Source of the DNA: an uncultured Macromonas sp.
GTDB lineage: Bacteria > Pseudomonadota > Gammaproteobacteria > Burkholderiales > Burkholderiaceae
Reading direction: 5' to 3'
Length of the DNA stretch: 22,224 nt
Assembly (NCBI GenBank): GCA_946481585.1
Contig: CAMLOF010000015.1
Coordinates: forward strand, 1 to 22,224
Under the pieces are notes generated by a model. The model made no database searches. It worked only from the letters and a program-made list of their open reading frames with translations, and had not been told where the DNA came from. Below, piece after piece: positions 22,224 through 22,224 of this stretch; the first letter of the stretch is position 1, and the number at the start of each line of letters is the position of its first letter. The position numbers and the translations under genes are program-made.

Positions 22224-22224
22224 G

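Noticed and set aside
1..22224. Mobile elements, CRISPR arrays, tRNA or rRNA genes
   Set aside because: No transposase, integrase, direct-repeat arrays or RNA gene signatures are seen. The whole window is filled by compact cobalamin and cobalt genes.

Overview
This window is a dense aerobic cobalamin (vitamin B12) biosynthesis and cobalt-handling locus. The DNA is GC-rich, and genes are joined by ATGA, GTGA and TGATG overlaps. Gene content (CobG/CobF oxygen-dependent route, CobN with ChlI/ChlD-type ATPase subunits, CbtAB, CobE) and protein style point to a proteobacterium. I would guess Burkholderiales, perhaps Comamonadaceae, but the assignment is an inference.

Layout. Positions 1-9486 (+) hold a tight operon: cobB (its 5' end lies outside the window), a cytosolic-looking BtuF-like protein, cobU, btuF-btuC-btuD, cobA, cobG, cobH, cobI and cobJ. 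cobK (10214-9456) lies alone on the minus strand. Its 3' end overlaps cobJ by 31 bp, and its start codon overlaps the start codon of cobL in a shared CATG. Positions 10213-18943 (+) hold cobL, cobE, cobM, cobF, cobO, a possible 28-residue mini-ORF, cobW and cobN. A short intrinsic terminator (18970-18992) follows cobN. Positions 19018-22223 (+) hold cbtB, cbtA, a ChlI-like AAA+ ATPase, a ChlD-like VWA protein and a cysteine-rich DUF1636 protein.

How it works together. CobA makes precorrin-2. CobI, CobG, CobJ, CobM, CobF, CobK, CobL and CobH carry it to hydrogenobyrinate, and CobB makes the a,c-diamide. CobN with the ChlI/ChlD-type motor inserts cobalt, probably supplied by CbtAB and CobW. CobO adenosylates and CobU activates (adenosyl)cobinamide. 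BtuFCD imports external corrinoids. CobR, CobQ, CobC/CobD and CobS (cobalamin synthase) are not in the window. No cobalamin riboswitch was found; one could lie upstream of position 1.

The most notable signal is at 21061-21136, at the chlI-like/chlD-like junction. An AGGGG Shine-Dalgarno-like element sits 10 nt before an in-frame A AAA AAA slippery heptamer. The zero-frame stop codon comes immediately after, and 6 nt past the heptamer a 12-bp GC-rich stem begins. A -1 slip leads exactly into the VWA reading frame. One gene could therefore give both a 347-aa small (I) subunit and a 580-aa medium (D) subunit of the cobalt chelatase.
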